A stretch of 20,989 nucleotides of DNA. It comes from a virus. Made by a program: the position numbers and the translations under genes. Shown here piece by piece: positions 7,001-14,105 of the stretch. The DNA is taken from positions 1 through 20,989 of the IMG/VR virus record IMGVR_UViG_3300029319_000638; one strand, written 5' to 3'. The notes under the pieces are model-generated. The model was given only the letters and a program-made list of their open reading frames with translations. It made no database searches and was not told the DNA's origin. Positions within the stretch are counted from its first letter, which is position 1, and every line of letters starts with the position of its first letter.

Positions 7001-10000
7001 CCAATAAAACTAATATTATTAAAGGATCTGGCGGTGGTGGAGGTAGTCCTCCCCCTCCATATCGTGCTCCTGATACTCTACATAGTAGAAGTTTTGCTAC
7101 TATTCAAGATTTAATTTCTGAGGGAGAAATCGAAGGATTTGCTAGTGCTTCAAAAGAAGGGCTTACTAAAGGAACTACAGCATATCAAAATGCAAGCTTG
7201 AAAGATGTGTTTCTTGGTGAAACTCCAATACTTGCTTCTGATGCTGTAAGTGCAAGTCCTAGCGATGAAAAATTTAACTTTAAAGATGTAGTATTTAAGT
7301 CAAAGTTTGGAACGTCAAACCAAACAGCAATGAGTGGCATTCCTGCCGAGAGCAGATCACCTTCAGGAGTTCAAGTTGAAGTAGAAAATGATGATGACGC
7401 TACTACTTGGACAGCTATTGATGATGGAGCTGGAAATCTAACTGGTACAAATTATACAGTTAATCAAATAGTAAAATCTGGAAATGATGCAGCCAGTGAA
7501 GTAATTGTTTTTAAGTGCACAACCGCAGGACAAGCTGGCACAACTGAACCTGCTGCTTTTTTAACAGCCACGGTTGGACAGACAATTACTGATGGTGGAG
7601 TTACATGGACAGCCCAAACTGTTGGTATAACTGGTGCGGTAACTAGGCAAATTACAAATACAGATGTAGATGCTGTAGTTGTTACTTTGACTTGGCCTCA
7701 GATACAAGTTTTAGAAGATGACGGAGATGTTAGAGGAGATACAGTTAAGTACGCAATTCAAATACAACATGATTCTGGTGGTTTTGTAACCAAAGTTGAA
7801 GCACAAGTTAGCGGTAGAACTGCTGATGCTTATGCCAGAGATCACAGAATAGAACTAACATCAGGTTTTACAACTGTAGACATAAGAGTTGTTCGTATTA
7901 CACCAGATAGCACAGATACACAAAGAGTAAATAAATTTCAATTCACAAGCTTTCAAGAAGTTATAGACAATAGTTCAACTTATCCAAATAGTGCTTATGT
8001 AGGACTTCGTTTGGATAGTAAACAGTTCAATCGTATTCCTCAAAGAATGTATCGTATCAGAGGAATAAAAGTCAGAATACCAGGAGCAGGTGCATCTAGT
8101 TCTGGCACTCCTACTGTTGATATTCAAACAGGCAGAATTATTTATCCAAGTGGTTACATTTTTAATGGAGTCATGGGAGCAGCAACTTATACAAATTGTC
8201 CTGCAATGTGCTTACTGGATCTTCTCACAAACACTAGGTATGGATTAGGAAATCATATTACTGATAGCAACATAGATTTATTTAGTTTTGTCGCTGCAAG
8301 TAAACATTCCAATGAATTAGTAGACGATGGAACAGGATCGGGTACACAAGAAGCTAGATTTAGTTGCAATGTAAATATTCAAAGTCCAAAAGAAGCATTT
8401 GAAGCAATAAACGACATAGCTAGTTCAATGAGGTGTATGCCAATATGGTCTGCGGGAGGAATAACTTTAGCTCAAGACAAATCTACATCAGCTAGTTATC
8501 TTTTTAATTTAGCAAACATAGGTGAAGGAGGTTTTTCTTATTCAGGCAGTAGTTTAAAAACTAGACATAGTGTTATTTCTGTAGCTTATTTCAATATGGA
8601 CTCTAAGGAAGTTGATTTTGAAGTAGTAGAGGATACAGCAGCGATAGCTAAATTTGGAACGATAGTAAAAAAGATAAAAGCATATGCTTGCACTTCCCGT
8701 AATCAAGCTGCAAGACTCGGAAGAGCAGTTTTATTTGCAGAACAAAATGAAAGCGAAACTGTTAGTTTTACAACTTCGATAGATTCAGGCATTGTTGTTA
8801 GACCTGGTTCTGTTATTGAGATAAATGATCCAGTGAGGGCGGGAGCTAGAAGAGGTGGTCGAATTGTATCTGCAACAACATCTGCCATAACAATAGATGC
8901 ACTAGCTGATACGACTTTACCCTCATTAACTGATAGTCCTACTGTTAGCGTTATTCTTTCAGATGGAACAGTAGAAGTAGGTAAAATTGGAAGCATAAAT
9001 AATGCAGTTTTAACTTTACAGAGTACATCTGATGCTGTTTCAAAAATAAACGATCAAGGAGAAACAGTTACACAATCTACATTTTCTTCAGCACCATTAG
9101 CAAACTCACCATATCTCATATCAAGCACTTCATTGCAAACTCAATTATTTAGAGTAATTCAAGTACAAGAGCAAGATGATATTAATTATGCAATTACAGC
9201 TTTATCCTATGTTGAAGGTAAATATGCTTTTATAGAAGATGGTACTGCGTTGCCTACAAGAACAATATCATTATTAAATCAACCAGCATCACCTCCAAGT
9301 TCTTTAACAGTTACGGAAAAAACAGTAGTTATAAACAATATTGCTAGAAGTAAGTTAATTATTGATTGGAAGCCAGTAGAAGGTGTTACTCAGTATCTCG
9401 TTAATTACAAAGTTGAAAATGGTAATTATGTGTCACAAGTTGTCTTTAGTAGTGATTTTGAGTTATTGGATACCGTTAAAGCAACTTACACAGTTCAAGT
9501 TTTTTCATACAATGCAGCATTGGAACTGTCTACAAATCCAGCTGAAACACAATTTACTGCTGTTGGTAAAACAGCCCTACCAGAAACCGTTTCAGGTTTA
9601 ACGATTGAACCAATTAATGAACAATTTGTAAGATTAAGATTTACTCAGGCAACTGCTATTGATGTTTTACATGGTGGCCGTGTTTATGTAAGACATACCA
9701 ACCAAACAGGCGGTGCAGCTACATTCCAAGCAGCCCAAGACGTTATTGAAGCCGTTGCTGGAAATACTACAGAAGTAATAGCTCCTGCGTTACCTGGAAC
9801 GTATTTACTTAAGTTTCAAGATGATGGAGGTAGATTTAGTGCTACAGCAGCTAGTGTAAATCTTTCTTTAGTTGATATTTTAGATTCTATTATTGTTAAA
9901 ACTGATAGAGAGGATACCGATGGAACTCCTTATAATGGAACAAAAACAAACGTTGTTTATGATTCATCTCTTGGTGGATTAAAGTTAATAGATCCAACAG

Positions 10001-10638
10001 CTAACGCTACTGGAACTTACGACTTTGTGGACACTCTTGATCTTGGTGCTACGTTTTCACTTACGTTAAAAAGACATTTTCAAGGAGTTGGTTTTTATGT
10101 AGGTGATAAGTTTGATAATAGAACAGATAATATTGATACTTGGACAGACTTCGATGGATCTATTGCACAGGAAGCTAATGCAAAAATAGCCGTCCGAACC
10201 ACAACTGATAATCCTAGTAGTTCTCCTACTTATACATCTTTTAATGATTTTGCAAATGGAACATTTAAAGGAAGAGGGTTTCAATTCAGAATTACTTTAG
10301 ATACCACAGATACAGCACAGAATATGAATCTTCAGCAAGCAGGGTACACAGCAACTATGCCTTCAAGAACTGAACAATCATCGGTTATAGCCTCTGGAAC
10401 AGGAGCAAAAGCAGTTACATTTACAGCACCATTTTTTGTTGGAACATCTGGTTTAGGTAATCTCAATAGTTTCTTACCTTCTGTTAATATTTCTCCACAA
10501 AACATGGCAACAGGTGATTACTTTGAACTTAGCAGTATATCTGGAACTGGCTTTACAGTTCACTTTAAAAACTCAAGTAATGCTAGTATTGATAGGAACT
10601 TTACCTATAGTGCTGTTGGTTTCGGCAAAGGAGGGTAA
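6997..10638 (+). CDS. Central tail fibre / host specificity protein J-like
   Basis: A 1213-residue protein. The N-terminus has the J pattern: a Gly/Pro-rich leader, then DLISEGEIEGF, a long beta section with RVVRITPDSTD, YPNSAYVGLRLDSKQF, CLLDLLTNTRYGLG, and SMRCMPIWSAGG, each with a clear lambda J counterpart. Residues about 133-207 are an extra module inserted before the ITRTI-like strand (here VTRQI). Residues about 770-960 look like fibronectin type III repeats, and the last 250 residues are variable and probably receptor-binding. J forms the trimeric hub and fibre that contacts the host receptor. It overlaps the I-like gene by four bases and ends with AAGGAGGG in its last codons. Confidence 0.92.
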   Translation: MTNKTNIIKGSGGGGGSPPPPYRAPDTLHSRSFATIQDLISEGEIEGFASASKEGLTKGTTAYQNASLKDVFLGETPILASDAVSASPSDEKFNFKDVVFKSKFGTSNQTAMSGIPAESRSPSGVQVEVENDDDATTWTAIDDGAGNLTGTNYTVNQIVKSGNDAASEVIVFKCTTAGQAGTTEPAAFLTATVGQTITDGGVTWTAQTVGITGAVTRQITNTDVDAVVVTLTWPQIQVLEDDGDVRGDTVKYAIQIQHDSGGFVTKVEAQVSGRTADAYARDHRIELTSGFTTVDIRVVRITPDSTDTQRVNKFQFTSFQEVIDNSSTYPNSAYVGLRLDSKQFNRIPQRMYRIRGIKVRIPGAGASSSGTPTVDIQTGRIIYPSGYIFNGVMGAATYTNCPAMCLLDLLTNTRYGLGNHITDSNIDLFSFVAASKHSNELVDDGTGSGTQEARFSCNVNIQSPKEAFEAINDIASSMRCMPIWSAGGITLAQDKSTSASYLFNLANIGEGGFSYSGSSLKTRHSVISVAYFNMDSKEVDFEVVEDTAAIAKFGTIVKKIKAYACTSRNQAARLGRAVLFAEQNESETVSFTTSIDSGIVVRPGSVIEINDPVRAGARRGGRIVSATTSAITIDALADTTLPSLTDSPTVSVILSDGTVEVGKIGSINNAVLTLQSTSDAVSKINDQGETVTQSTFSSAPLANSPYLISSTSLQTQLFRVIQVQEQDDINYAITALSYVEGKYAFIEDGTALPTRTISLLNQPASPPSSLTVTEKTVVINNIARSKLIIDWKPVEGVTQYLVNYKVENGNYVSQVVFSSDFELLDTVKATYTVQVFSYNAALELSTNPAETQFTAVGKTALPETVSGLTIEPINEQFVRLRFTQATAIDVLHGGRVYVRHTNQTGGAATFQAAQDVIEAVAGNTTEVIAPALPGTYLLKFQDDGGRFSATAASVNLSLVDILDSIIVKTDREDTDGTPYNGTKTNVVYDSSLGGLKLIDPTANATGTYDFVDTLDLGATFSLTLKRHFQGVGFYVGDKFDNRTDNIDTWTDFDGSIAQEANAKIAVRTTTDNPSSSPTYTSFNDFANGTFKGRGFQFRITLDTTDTAQNMNLQQAGYTATMPSRTEQSSVIASGTGAKAVTFTAPFFVGTSGLGNLNSFLPSVNISPQNMATGDYFELSSISGTGFTVHFKNSSNASIDRNFTYSAVGFGKGG

Positions 10639-10639
10639 C

Positions 10640-10660
10640 ATGGAGGAAAATAGTATTTAA
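10640..10660 (+). promoter_or_regulatory. Six-codon leader frame with strong Shine-Dalgarno before fibre gene
   Basis: AAGGAGGG at 10628-10635 (inside the end of J) lies four bases before an ATG at 10640 that opens a six-codon frame (MEENSI) ending at 10660. The GTG of the next fibre gene follows two bases after that stop. The arrangement would let ribosomes terminate and restart at the GTG. A second purine run, GGAGGA at 10642-10647, is about 15 bases from the GTG and could act as its own binding site instead. No function of the peptide is implied. Confidence 0.3.
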
Positions 10661-10662
10661 CT

Positions 10663-11547
10663 GTGGCTGACGTTACAAATTACACAATCGAAAATGCTTC
10701 TGGGGCGAATGTAAGAACCGACCTCAATAATGTTTTTGCTGCAATTCAATCAAGTAATTCTAAATCTTCTGACTTAGCTACAAGTCAATGTGTAGCTGGT
10801 ATGCTTTTTCTAAATACTACTTCAGATATTTTAAAGATAAGAAATAGCTCAAATGGTGGATTTACTGAAATAGGAAATATAGATCAAGCTAATTTAGGTT
10901 TATTGGCTAAATCTGGTGGTACTATGACAGGCCAGTTACTTATAGATGATTCCAGTAGTGCATCTACCCCTGCCCTTTCTTTTGATACGGATACAGATTT
11001 AGGTTTATTTAGAAAATCTGCAAACGTGATGGGATTTTCGTCATCTGGCACGGAACAAATGTTTTTTGATGCTAATGGCATTACATTAAACAATGAAAAC
11101 GAAATAAGATTTAGCGAAGGTTCTTCTAATGGTACAAACTATATAACATTAAAAGCTCCTTCTTCTGTAGCTTCAAATAGAACATTAACTTTGCCTGATG
11201 AAACAGGAACTCTAATTACTTCAACTACCGCTATAAATTCTACAAGTGTATCAGGTGTCTTATTTGCATTAGGCAGTACCTCTGTTTCTAGAGGTAATAC
11301 AATTACTGCGTTAGCTGGTATGCACCAGATCGCTCCAGCGACAAACAATACTTACAGTTTGGGTACAAGTGCTTTGAGATGGTCAAACATATTTACTAAT
11401 GATTTAAATTTATCTAACGAAGGCGGTAAAAATGACGTTGACGGAACGTGGGGAAGCTATACTATACAGGAAGGAGAGGACTCGCTTTTCTTAATTAACA
11501 AACGAAATGGAAAAAAATTTAAATTTCTTTTGGAGGAAGTGAACTAA
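10663..11547 (+). CDS. Tail fibre / appendage protein with shared C-terminal tip
   Basis: A 294-residue protein with a GTG start directly behind J. The N-terminal 75 residues include a helix and MLFLNTTSDILKIRNSSNGG, typical of phage fibre shafts. SGGTMTGQLLIDD (residues 85-97) is the usual fibre repeat start. The middle contains TDTDLGLFRKSANVMGFSS and TLPDETGTLIT, also common in marine phage fibres. The last 50 residues (TNDLNLSNEGG to the end) are 33/50 identical by eye to the C-terminus of the fibre at 14106-16244. No peptidase S74 catalytic motif is seen. It is likely an adhesion appendage. The stop overlaps the next ATG as TAATG. Confidence 0.7.
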   Translation: MADVTNYTIENASGANVRTDLNNVFAAIQSSNSKSSDLATSQCVAGMLFLNTTSDILKIRNSSNGGFTEIGNIDQANLGLLAKSGGTMTGQLLIDDSSSASTPALSFDTDTDLGLFRKSANVMGFSSSGTEQMFFDANGITLNNENEIRFSEGSSNGTNYITLKAPSSVASNRTLTLPDETGTLITSTTAINSTSVSGVLFALGSTSVSRGNTITALAGMHQIAPATNNTYSLGTSALRWSNIFTNDLNLSNEGGKNDVDGTWGSYTIQEGEDSLFLINKRNGKKFKFLLEEVN

Positions 11548-11867
11548 TGGCATTTTTTGGAGACAACGCTTGTAGAGCTTGGGTAAAAGGTGATATGGGT
11601 GGCAACATACAGAATAGCTTTGGTGTTTCAAGCATAGCTGATGAGGGTACAGGTAAGATGCAAGTAAATATGTCAACTAACAACGGTAATAATAATTACT
11701 GTGCGGTAACTGGATACCACCAAAATGGTAACACTAACCCAAGTAGAGTTACTTATATTGATGATGGAGAATACTTCAATGATAATTTTCATATAAGAGT
11801 AAACTCTGCAACAGGTGGTATTAATGATCCAAGTGGTATGTTTGCAATAGTTATGGATACAGATTAA
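11547..11867 (+). CDS. Small fibre tip-like structural protein
   Basis: A 106-residue protein coupled to the preceding fibre by TAATG. It begins CRAWVKGDMGGNIQNSFGVS and continues IADEGTGKMQVNMST, then NYCAVTGY. The pattern R-A-W-V, then S-x-x-V-S-S-I-x-D-x-G-T-G-x-x-x-V-N-x-S-T, recurs in tail fibre C-terminal domains of marine phages, where it forms a small beta domain. Here it stands as its own gene. A role as a tip or cap of the adjacent fibre is inference from position. No enzymatic motif is seen. Confidence 0.55.
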   Translation: MAFFGDNACRAWVKGDMGGNIQNSFGVSSIADEGTGKMQVNMSTNNGNNNYCAVTGYHQNGNTNPSRVTYIDDGEYFNDNFHIRVNSATGGINDPSGMFAIVMDTD

Positions 11868-11872
11868 AAATT

Positions 11873-12073
11873 ATGGCAAATTCTGATACAAGATTTATCT
11901 ACACAAATGACGATGGAATAATTACCATTGTCTGTCCAGCGGATAATACAGATTTGACTTTAGAGCAAATTAAAGCTAAAGATTGCCCTAATGACAGACC
12001 AGTTTATACTGTTGATAAGTCTACGATTCCTACAGATAGGAGTTTTAGAAACGCTTGGACTTATACGGAGTAA
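11873..12073 (+). CDS. Small fibre-associated protein with RSFRNAW end
   Basis: A 66-residue protein. The C-terminal part, with DRPVYTVDKSTIPTDRSFRN then AW, matches a short motif (V-D-x-x-x-I-P-x-D-R-x-F-R-N-A-W) that I know from small proteins next to tail fibre genes in several phages. The N-terminus is a beta segment (TRFIYTNDDGIITIVCPA). The partner gene that usually comes with it follows three bases later. The function is unknown to me; a role in fibre assembly or as a fibre cap is inferred from neighbours. Confidence 0.6.
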   Translation: MANSDTRFIYTNDDGIITIVCPADNTDLTLEQIKAKDCPNDRPVYTVDKSTIPTDRSFRNAWTYTE

Positions 12074-12076
12074 AAC

Positions 12077-12337
12077 ATGGGATTTGGCATTGATATGGCG
12101 AAAGCCAGAGAAATTCATAAAACAAACATTAGGGAAGCAAGAGCACCAAAACTTGCAGAGCTTGATATTGAATTTCAAAAAGCAATAGAAACAGGTGCAA
12201 GTACAACAGATATTGTTGCTAAAAAACAAGCATTGAGAGATGCTCCTGCTGATGCTGGTATAGCTGCTGCTTCAGATGCAGATACACTAAAAGCACAATG
12301 GAAAACAGATATTCTTGGTGACTCTCCTTATAGCTAA
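12077..12337 (+). CDS. Fibre-associated chaperone-like protein (AREIHxxxxRxARxPxLxxLD type)
   Basis: An 86-residue helical protein. MAKAREIHKTNIREARAPKL then AELDIEFQKAIE and KKQALRDAP follow the pattern of small proteins annotated as phage tail assembly chaperones or DUF4376-like, usually found beside a tail fibre gene and just behind the RSFRNAW protein, as here. The ORF begins with MGFGID before the conserved MAKAREIH; an internal ATG at MAK (12095) is an alternative start. The sequence is highly charged and lacks membrane segments. The stop overlaps the next ATG as TAATG. Confidence 0.6.
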   Translation: MGFGIDMAKAREIHKTNIREARAPKLAELDIEFQKAIETGASTTDIVAKKQALRDAPADAGIAAASDADTLKAQWKTDILGDSPYS

Positions 12338-12678
12338 TGGCAATTATCCCAGGAAAAAAGAATTTTACTGTTGATAGAAGAGCAGATTTTCCTATTAGAT
12401 TGACGTTTAAAGATTCAACTGGATCGGCCATAGATTTAACTGGATACACTGTTGCTGCACAAGTTTGGGAAGAAACACGAACCACGAAGTATGCAGATTG
12501 GACAGTTGCTTATACTAATAGATCAGGTGGAATTGTAGATATTTCTCTTACAGATACGCAAACAGCAACTTTTACTCCAAGTATTTTGTTTTATGACGTA
12601 TTGTTAACAGAACCAGGAGGACTCAAAAACTATTATTTAGAGGGTAAACTATTTATAAATGAGGGTTATACAACATGA
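12337..12678 (+). CDS. Small beta-rich virion protein, possible fibre/baseplate attachment domain
   Basis: A 113-residue protein. The pattern FTVDRRADFPIRLTFKDSTG, then DLTGYTVAAQVW, SGGIVDISLTD, and a late YYLEGKLFINEGYTT has the look of an immunoglobulin-like beta sandwich, as in the N-terminal domain of upper baseplate proteins (BppU type) of other siphoviruses. This is fold-level resemblance by eye only. It lies between the fibre-associated small genes and the long fibres, with TAATG at its start and an ATGA overlap into the next gene. A virion attachment role is likely; the exact partner is unknown. Confidence 0.5.
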   Translation: MAIIPGKKNFTVDRRADFPIRLTFKDSTGSAIDLTGYTVAAQVWEETRTTKYADWTVAYTNRSGGIVDISLTDTQTATFTPSILFYDVLLTEPGGLKNYYLEGKLFINEGYTT

Positions 12679-12899
12679 GCAGTCCTAACTCTGTTACTGT
12701 CAGTCAAGTATCTGATGTAACAACAGTTGAGCTAACCACTCAAGGGCCACAAGGCCCAGCTTTTGCTACAAGTGGAACTACTTTAGATGATTCTAGTAAA
12801 GTAGATGGTTCAGTAGTGTTTTTCGACACATCTAGTGGTACATTTAAAGCAGATGCAACTACTACCAAACTTACACTTGTCGATGGGGGCAACTTTTAA
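12675..12899 (+). CDS. Small collagen-motif fibre-like protein
   Basis: A 74-residue protein that begins in an ATGA overlap. The N-terminus (SVTVSQVSDVTTVELTTQGP) is followed by a single collagen-like GPQGPA and then a Thr/Ser/Asp-rich beta segment, DDSSKVDGSVVFFDTSSGTF. Similar short proteins with one or a few G-x-x repeats stand upstream of fibre genes in marine phages (from memory). The next gene begins two bases after the stop. It may be an N-terminal fibre piece that became a separate gene. Confidence that it is real rests on overlap, base use and continuity with the operon. Confidence 0.55.
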   Translation: MSSPNSVTVSQVSDVTTVELTTQGPQGPAFATSGTTLDDSSKVDGSVVFFDTSSGTFKADATTTKLTLVDGGNF

Positions 12900-12901
12900 C
12901 A

Positions 12902-14086
12902 ATGGCTAACACAATTAGAATTAAAAGATCCACAGGATCATCTGCACCTGGTAGCTTAGAAAATGCTGAGTTAGCTTTTGCGGAAGGCAATAAAAAACTT
13001 TTCATAGGTATAGGCACTGGTGGTGCTGGTGGTTCAGCTACAACAATCGAAGCTATTGGTGGTGTAGGAAGTTTCTTTGACAAAGACACTGTAAGATCAG
13101 CAAATGCTGTACTTAGTGGACCCACAACTGGAAGTGATGCAGCACCTACATTTAGAGCTTTAGTTGCTGCTGATATTCCTTCGTTGGCTCATACAAAGAT
13201 AAGTGATTTTGATACAGGAGTCCAAGCAAATAGATTGGATCAGATGGCTGCACCAACTGGTTCGGTTTCATTAAATAGCCAAACAATAACAAACTTGGGA
13301 GCACCTGTTAATGCAAGTGACGCAGCGACCAAAAGTTTTGTAGAATCCACTGCTCAAGGTTTAGACGTAAAAGATTCATGCGTAGCAGCAACAACAGCGA
13401 ACATAACAATATCTACTGCCCTTAATAATGGAGACACACTAGATGGTGTCACTTTATCAACTAATGATCGTGTTCTTGTAAAAGATCAATCAACAGCTTC
13501 AGAAAACGGTATTTATGTTGTAGGTTCATCTCCAGCTAGAGCAGACGATTTAGCTGCTGGTGCAGACGCAGCAGGAATGTTTACTTTCGTAGAACAGGGA
13601 ACTGTAAATGCGGATAACGGTTTCGTTTGTACTAGCAACAAAGGATCAGCAGTTGTTGGGACGAATAATTTAGCTTACGCTCAGTTTTCTGGTGCTGGTC
13701 AAATTACGGCTGGTGATGGCTTAGATAAGTCTGGTAATACTCTCTCTGTTGATTTAAAAGCTAATGGTGGACTTGTTATTGAATCTACTGAAATTGCTAT
13801 TGATCTTGCTGCTAGTTCTATAACAGGAACACTACCTGTAAGTAAATTAACGAGCGTTACTTCCACTGCATCGGAATTGAATGTTCTTGATGGAATTACC
13901 TCGACTACCACAGAACTGAATTTGATGGACGGTGGAACTTCAGCTACATCAACGACTCTTGCAGCAGCAGATAGATTTGTTTGTAACGATGCTGGAACGA
14001 TGAAACAAGTTGCTTTATCTGATCTAGTTACATTTTTAGAAGATGAAAGTGCATCTAGTTTCAACATAGATGGTGGATCATATTAG
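12902..14086 (+). CDS. Tail fibre protein with Mtd-N-like start and ELNxxDG repeats
   Basis: A 394-residue protein. Residues 1-50 (IRIKRSTGSSAPGSLENAEL, then AFAEGNKKLFIGIG) fit the N-terminal domain of Mtd-type proteins: I-x-x-K/R-R-x-T, P-x-x-L-x-x-x-E-x-A, then G-K-L-F-I-G. That domain attaches receptor-binding proteins to the tail. The middle contains KSFVESTAQGLDVKDSCVAA then NGDTLDGVTL and DRVLVKDQSTASENGIYVV, a block common in phage fibres. Near residues 320-350 come TASELNVLDG and TTELNLMDGG, a known fibre repeat. It ends without a chaperone domain. The gene is likely an adhesin or a shaft segment. Confidence 0.7.
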   Translation: MANTIRIKRSTGSSAPGSLENAELAFAEGNKKLFIGIGTGGAGGSATTIEAIGGVGSFFDKDTVRSANAVLSGPTTGSDAAPTFRALVAADIPSLAHTKISDFDTGVQANRLDQMAAPTGSVSLNSQTITNLGAPVNASDAATKSFVESTAQGLDVKDSCVAATTANITISTALNNGDTLDGVTLSTNDRVLVKDQSTASENGIYVVGSSPARADDLAAGADAAGMFTFVEQGTVNADNGFVCTSNKGSAVVGTNNLAYAQFSGAGQITAGDGLDKSGNTLSVDLKANGGLVIESTEIAIDLAASSITGTLPVSKLTSVTSTASELNVLDGITSTTTELNLMDGGTSATSTTLAAADRFVCNDAGTMKQVALSDLVTFLEDESASSFNIDGGSY

Positions 14087-14105
14087 AGCTAGGAGGTAAA
14101 GGCTC

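Noticed and set aside
11991-12188. Overlapping plus-strand frames at 11991-12188, 16941-17147 and 9383-9601
   Set aside because: They sit inside recognised genes in another frame and lack domains, a ribosome site or conserved-looking motifs, unlike the methyltransferase overlap.
12902-14086. Diversity-generating retroelement suggested by the Mtd-like domain
   Set aside because: No reverse transcriptase, template repeat or adenine-variable repeat pair is visible in the window; the N-terminal anchor alone is common in ordinary fibres.
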